Assembly: GCA_965153355.1 (NCBI GenBank)
Contig: OZ231126.1
Coordinates: 31,496,001 to 31,560,000 of the forward strand
Source of the DNA: Flaccisagitta enflata
Lineage: Eukaryota > Chaetognatha > Sagittoidea > Aphragmophora
DNA: 64,000 nucleotides
Direction of reading: 5' to 3'
This document shows positions 52,745-64,000 of the stretch, one piece after another. Under the pieces are notes generated by a model, which was given only the letters and a program-made list of their open reading frames with translations, was not told where the DNA came from and ran no database searches. Made by a program: the position numbers and the translations under genes. Position 1 is the first letter of the stretch. The number at the start of each line of letters is the position of its first letter.

Positions 52745-53395
52745 CGCTTTTTGGGCAGCGGCCCCGAAGGGGCCGATGACCTATGCTCTCACACATATGG
52801 GAAACTTTCTCCTTCTCCTCCTCCTCCTCCTCCTCCTCCTCCTTCTCCTTCTCTCCGCCCCCCCCCTGACTTCGAAGCCTAAATTTCAACCTCCCGCTCA
52901 AATTTCAGCCTTAGGCTTCATATCCAAGCCCCAAGGCTTCCATCCCAGTGTCATGGCTCAAATCCCAGCATCAAGATTCCAATCCCAGCCTCAAGGCTCT
53001 ATCCCAGACTGGAGGCTCCTGTCCCAGACTCAAGGCTCCAATCCCAGCCCTGAGACTTCAATCCCAGCCTCAAGGGTCCAATCCCAGCCTCTAAGGTCCA
53101 ATCCCAGCCTTGAGGCTCCAATACCAGCTTTGGGGCTCCAATCCCAGCCTCAAGGCTCCGACCCCAGCTCTAGGGCTCCAACCCCATCATCATTGCTCCA
53201 ATTCCAACCTCATGGCTCCAATCCCTTCCTTGGGGCTAAAATCCCGCCTCAATACCCCAATTCTAGCCAAGCATAGGTCATCGGCTCCTTTGGGGCCGCT
53301 GCCCCTCTCATTTTCACATCTAACATTCACTAACTTAGGGGCAACGGGTACCGCTGACCATCTGACGCTTTTGCGACTATTTTCTATTTGATTTT
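52745..53395 (+). mobile_element. Hairpin termini flanking a 20-bp minisatellite
   Basis: GGGCAGCGGCCCCGAAGGGG and CCGATGACCTATG at 52752-52784, (CTC)n at 52810-52850, about 20 units of CAATCCCAGCCTCAAGGCTC, then CATAGGTCATCGGCTCC and GGGGCAACGGGTACC to CGCTTTTGCGACTATTTT. Confidence 0.85.
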
Positions 53396-54029
53396 ACCGT
53401 CTCTTATGCTTAATTATAAGGAAACTACATGCTTTAACATTAAAAACTGATGAAAAATCGAGAAAGGGAGTTGTTGTCCCTTGGTTCCCTTCATTAGAAA
53501 TTGTTTTTGCCTTTCCGCTTAAGCTTTAGAAAAAAAAATTCAAAAAATCCATTTTTTTCAAAATCATTGAGAGGTGCTGGGTAACACCCCTTTTTAGGCA
53601 TTGGCAGCGGCGCTTTTCTTTACACATGCTTGGGGTATGTTTCTGGTGACGACAACAAACGCGTTTGTTCTCATTGAACGCATTTACAGCGTGAACACTT
53701 ATACATGAATTTCAACTGTCCCACGAGGGAGTGAGCGAAGTGATAGAGCCAGCCCATGAACGGAGCGAGCGAGCAAAGTGGTGCGCTGCGGCGCGAGTGA
53801 GCAGAGTGAGCAGTGCGAGCGAATGAACGAAGCGAGCGACCGTTGAAAACGCGATTGTCTCAGACTAGTAGCGTCACCACACGTGGCCTCCCATGTACTA
53901 GTCCACGCTCATTCTGCTTGTTTTTAACCAACAGGGTCATTGCAACGCGGCAGATGGATGTTGCTTATCGGATCGGAAATCGGGTTCAGATAAAGTTCAA
54001 GACGTTGACCCATCTCCGGCTAAGCATAT

Positions 54030-54122
54030 TCGACGTCTTCGCACCACGCCACCGTGCCCCCATGCCACGCCACCGCGCCACCGTGCCACGTGCCACCGTG
54101 CCACGCCACCGTACCACCGTGT
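54030..54122. repeat. CCACGCCACCGTG short tandem repeat
   Basis: Seven to eight variants of CCACGCCACCGTGC. Confidence 0.85.
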
Positions 54123-54123
54123 T

Positions 54124-54621
54124 ATGGCGCCACTTGGGGCTCAACGCCCCACCATCAGCGATATGTGGTTCCACTCGGGGAGGATCCAGGCTGTCCTTAT
54201 GAGTGAATATCGTGAAGATCAAATCTGTATTACTTCCGGTGTGAACGTTGGCCAAAATTGTGACGGCACTCTCCTGTACAGTACTTCTCAGGCGGAACAC
54301 CCCTCCTCACTTGATCTGCCTGTTCCCCTGCTGGCTTCTCGTTAGCCAAAGCCTGACCCTGCGGCAGTTGCATACGCCCGTCGAATAACTGGCAATCAGA
54401 ACTACCACCCATTCCATGAAGTCTTGGTCCAATTAGGCCGACTTGGGGCGCTCCGAATTAACGATTACCCTCGTGATAGTATCAACATCACCGCTGGAAT
54501 GTTTATAGGTGCAAACTGGGATGGTGTTGTTCTCTTCCGCTGCACTGACGAGGACGAAAACCCAAAGTCAACCACAAACCTTTTTCCTATCACACTTGTC
54601 AAACTTTGTTTTCGTCTTTAA
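54124..54621 (+). pseudogene. Unrecognised frame with two related about 35-residue repeats and one in-frame TAG
   Basis: Opens at ATG 54124 and, apart from TAG at 54343-54345, is open to TAA at 54621 (165 codons). It holds two similar segments: GRIQAVLMSEYREDQICI then TSGVNVGQNCDGTLL, and GRLGALRINDYPRDSINI then TAGMFIGANWDGVVLF, with common pattern GRxxAxxxxxYxxDxIxITxGxxxGxNxDG. Base composition is more even than in the surrounding repeats. I do not recognise the family; it could be a decayed host gene, one exon of a longer gene, or an integrated viral or mobile-element gene. Confidence 0.4.
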
Positions 54622-54680
54622 CCAAAGATCAACCTTTTATTTGCATTTTACACGTTGAAAGATTTTCATTTCTCCTTTTC

Positions 54681-54786
54681 AGTCGCTTGGTCCCTCTGTC
54701 GGTATCATTTTTGAATTGCGAGTGCTTTTTGCTTTACTGCGCCACCCCAACTGTCTGCAACTGGATTGCCGTGCATCCGGCCTTTT
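54681..54786 (+). mobile_element. AGTCGCG-hairpin element, deleted copy
   Basis: CAGTCGCTTGGTCCCTCTGT left end without the palindrome's second arm; right end ATTGCCGTGCATCCGGCCTT. The next copy abuts it directly. Confidence 0.75.
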
Positions 54787-55009
54787 TTTAGTCGCGTGCT
54801 ACGCGACTCTACAACCTGCTTTGTCGGTCCGTCCGTCGGTCCGTCGGTCCGTCCGTCTGTTGGTCTGTCGGTCCGTCCGTCACACTTTACTTTTTTTGAG
54901 TTTTTGGGGTTTTTGGCATCACTGCTCCAGCCCAAATGATCTGGTAACCTCAATTACGGCCCCTGCCCACCCGCACGCGACTGAGGTAGCCGTGTATCCG
55001 GCCTTGTTG
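54787..55009 (+). mobile_element. AGTCGCG-hairpin element, complete
   Basis: TTTAGTCGCGTGCTACGCGA left end, GTCCGTCGGTCCGTC core, GCACGCGACTGAGGTAGCCG and TGTATCCGGCCTTGTT right end. The best full-length example in the window. Confidence 0.9.
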
Positions 55010-55744
55010 ATATATATAGTCCACGGTACACCATGAGTCTACTATTGTGCTGCTGCTGATGTTTTGGTTGCTAATTTGTTAATCCACAATATCAAAATAA
55101 ATCCCCAAAACTTTGTATGATCTATTTCATAATCCAAGATGATTTTGGAAGTGCACAGTACAAATACAATACGTAGAGTACAAATACAGGAGAGCGTCTA
55201 AATGGATGTACATGGCATTGTCAACCAAAGACAACCATATATTCTTTTAAACCGAGTTTGTTGTATTTCAAGTATCACATCAGCAAAAAAGAGTCGCCGG
55301 GTCTGAAAAAGGATGTAAACAAAAGTAGCTAAAAGTAGTACCCAGTTGCGCATATTGAATCTTATCGCACATCGATTCCAAAGATACTATTGGCTCAGGT
55401 AAAGTTCAAATATTTGCGCGAACTTTCATTGAAACAATTCTTAAGCTCCTGTTTCAAAATAGAAAATCTAAACTGAAAAACAGTAAAATCGGGACCGCAA
55501 AATTAAGCTGATTTACTGACGGCTCACGGTTGCTGATGCCATATGACGCACTGAAATTTAAGTAAGAGGAATTTACCCAGAGAACTAAGTTACCATTCAT
55601 GTTATTATTTTTGCTTAGGTCAATGCTTGTGTTTATTTCTTTGTACTTTAAATTGTAAACTTACATGAGGAAACTCATCTATCACCGGCAAAGAACAAAA
55701 ATGCAAAAAGATTGAAAAATATTCAATTCTGATGAGACTAAAAA
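55010..55744. other. Unassigned A/T-rich sequence
   Basis: No gene or element recognised. Confidence 0.5.
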
Positions 55745-55749
55745 GTGAA

Positions 55750-55955
55750 TAAAATAGTGACAATCATTTCAGTAACTGCTCACTGAAAATTTTAAATTTG
55801 CATAAAAAATCCAAATATCATTAAAATAAGAACATAGCGCCCTCAGTTGATCTTTTAGGAATCGCGCTATGTTTTTGTTTTCTTGATATTTTGATTTTCT
55901 ATGCAAATTCAAAATTTTCAATGAGCCATGATCCCTTGACAAAATGATTTTATTG
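55750..55955. mobile_element. About 200-bp palindromic sequence, possible MITE
   Basis: Left arm CACTGAAAATTTTAAATTTG then GAACATAGCG is matched in reverse by CGCTATGTTTTTG then CAAATTCAAAATTTTCAATG. Arms of about 90 bp, diverged 15-20 percent by eye. No clear target duplication. Confidence 0.6.
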
Positions 55956-56565
55956 TTAAATTTGGCATATTTTTTCAGCTGTTAAATAAAGGATTGAAAT
56001 TTAAAACTAGCCTTTGCAAGTCAATTCATGCAAAATATGGTTGTTGGTAGTTTTATTGAAAATATTAAAACAAAAATTTTCATTAAATTTCATTTTATAA
56101 ATTTCACGACTTATCTGGCTCGGGTAGCAAATTCTATGGTAATTTTCAGTGTGTCATATATCATTAATAAACAAATTTGCAAGAGTTCTTTCGAAAAAGT
56201 GATCAGACTGAGTGGAGCAAGTGCAACTGAGTCAGGAAACGGTTACAATTTTCAGCATAGAGGTTGCACCGTTAATCAAATGCTTATGCTTGCAGCGCTT
56301 TACATTTCTCTTTGCAGATGTCATAAATTTGCTTTGCTTCAGCAATCAGCCATTACTGTTTTACTCTCTGTGCTTTCCCAATGACGAAATCCATTTCCAT
56401 TAAATCTAAAATACCCATTGAACAACTACCGATCGAGACAATTATAGTTCATACTATTAAAGTTATATAGATCGAGATGTGAGAACTTCTACGGTTTACA
56501 TCCAAAATATTCTATCACAAAAAACGCGAGGCTGTGAAACTGTTCTATCAAATAACAAATTCTAG
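55956..56565. other. Unassigned A/T-rich sequence
   Basis: A 118-codon plus frame (56028-56384) is present but not convincingly coding. Confidence 0.45.
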
Positions 56566-56642
56566 TTGCCGTCACGCAACTCAGTAAGAGGCTTTGTTGG
56601 TCCGTGGGTCCGTAAGTCCGTGGATCCGTCCGTGATGATTAA
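56566..56642 (+). mobile_element. AGTCGCG-type element left-end relic
   Basis: GTTGCCGTCACGCAACTCAG then GTCCGTGGGTCCGTAAGTCC; the right end is missing. Confidence 0.5.
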
Positions 56643-56825
56643 GTTGAAAATGCAAAAACGCTCATTTTTTATGCTGCACTAGTATTTATCTGTGTGTGTG
56701 AGTGTGTTTGGGATGGGGGAGGATGTGGATGGGGGTTGTACGCCCCTGCTCGCCCCTCCACAATGATATTGTGACCCCGCGTCAATTGTTCTATCAATCA
56801 ACGCAAACGTGCTTTAAGTTGATTG

Positions 56826-56841
56826 TTTTATTGTTTTATTG
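56826..56841 (-). terminator. Polyadenylation signals of the unrecognised gene
   Basis: Two AATAAA hexamers 2 and 12 bases beyond the stop codon. Confidence 0.65.
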
Positions 56842-56842
56842 T

Positions 56843-64000
<7,158 letters not shown>

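Noticed and set aside
56028-56384. 118-codon plus frame with a stretch reminiscent of Harbinger-type transposases (NGYNFQHRGCTVNQMLMLAAL)
   Set aside because: Similarity is too short and no catalytic residues or terminal repeats are visible; could be a relic but not supportable.

Overview
The window is animal genomic DNA, overwhelmingly repetitive, carrying parts of three spliced genes. Evidence for an animal is GT-AG introns that join in phase, a mitochondrial-clan cytochrome P450 with an N-terminal targeting-like exon, a 3-beta-HSD/SDR-type enzyme, LINE fragments and tRNA-derived sequences. The extreme load of microsatellites and minisatellites would fit an arthropod, perhaps a crustacean, but that is inference; no sequence here fixes the species.

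Layout. 1-2906 is a 63-bp satellite with a 318-bp five-unit higher-order period; the same satellite returns inverted at about 22345-27413. Between them (2907-22345) lie microsatellites, 20/21-bp minisatellites bounded by hairpin-forming termini (5440-11750, 18120-18965), a 12-bp minisatellite in both orientations (12790-15020 and 16068-17370), and small non-autonomous transposons. 27425-31969 looks like an old non-autonomous LTR-type element: two 525-531 bp direct repeats sharing a TGACGTCA site, a polypurine tract, and an acidic ORF antisense to the inferred transcript direction.

Genes. A 3-beta-HSD-like gene runs leftward (exons found 35400 down to 33193; its C-terminal half was not found). 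Head to head with it, a mitochondrial-type P450 runs rightward (36973-51087) in about ten exons, from a presequence-like exon through the PGPK region, the W-HDLRHAVAP helix C region, the PDRW/FGHG exon, the CIGRR heme-thiolate exon and a terminal exon with stop. The exons that should carry the I helix and the ExxR motif were not found; the intron where they should lie is filled by a LINE fragment, mobile-element termini and an 890-bp (ATC)n array. A third gene, which I do not recognise, runs leftward from beyond 64000 to a stop at 56843; its five exons join in perfect phase.

Mobile DNA. At least seventeen full or partial copies of one roughly 150-270 bp family (AGTCGCG hairpin at one end, ACAAGGCC at the other, tetranucleotide core) are scattered on both strands. 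A second family has near-palindromic GGGCAGCGGCCCC termini and is associated with 20/21-bp minisatellites. There are also a 618-bp almost perfect palindrome with TTAT target duplications nested inside one of those termini, TA-flanked pogo-like MITEs, two LINE fragments (endonuclease part at 41412-42053, reverse transcriptase C-terminus at 49438-49983) and three tRNA-like sequences at 60.2-60.9 kb. Most open frames in the window are read-throughs of tandem repeats and are not genes.
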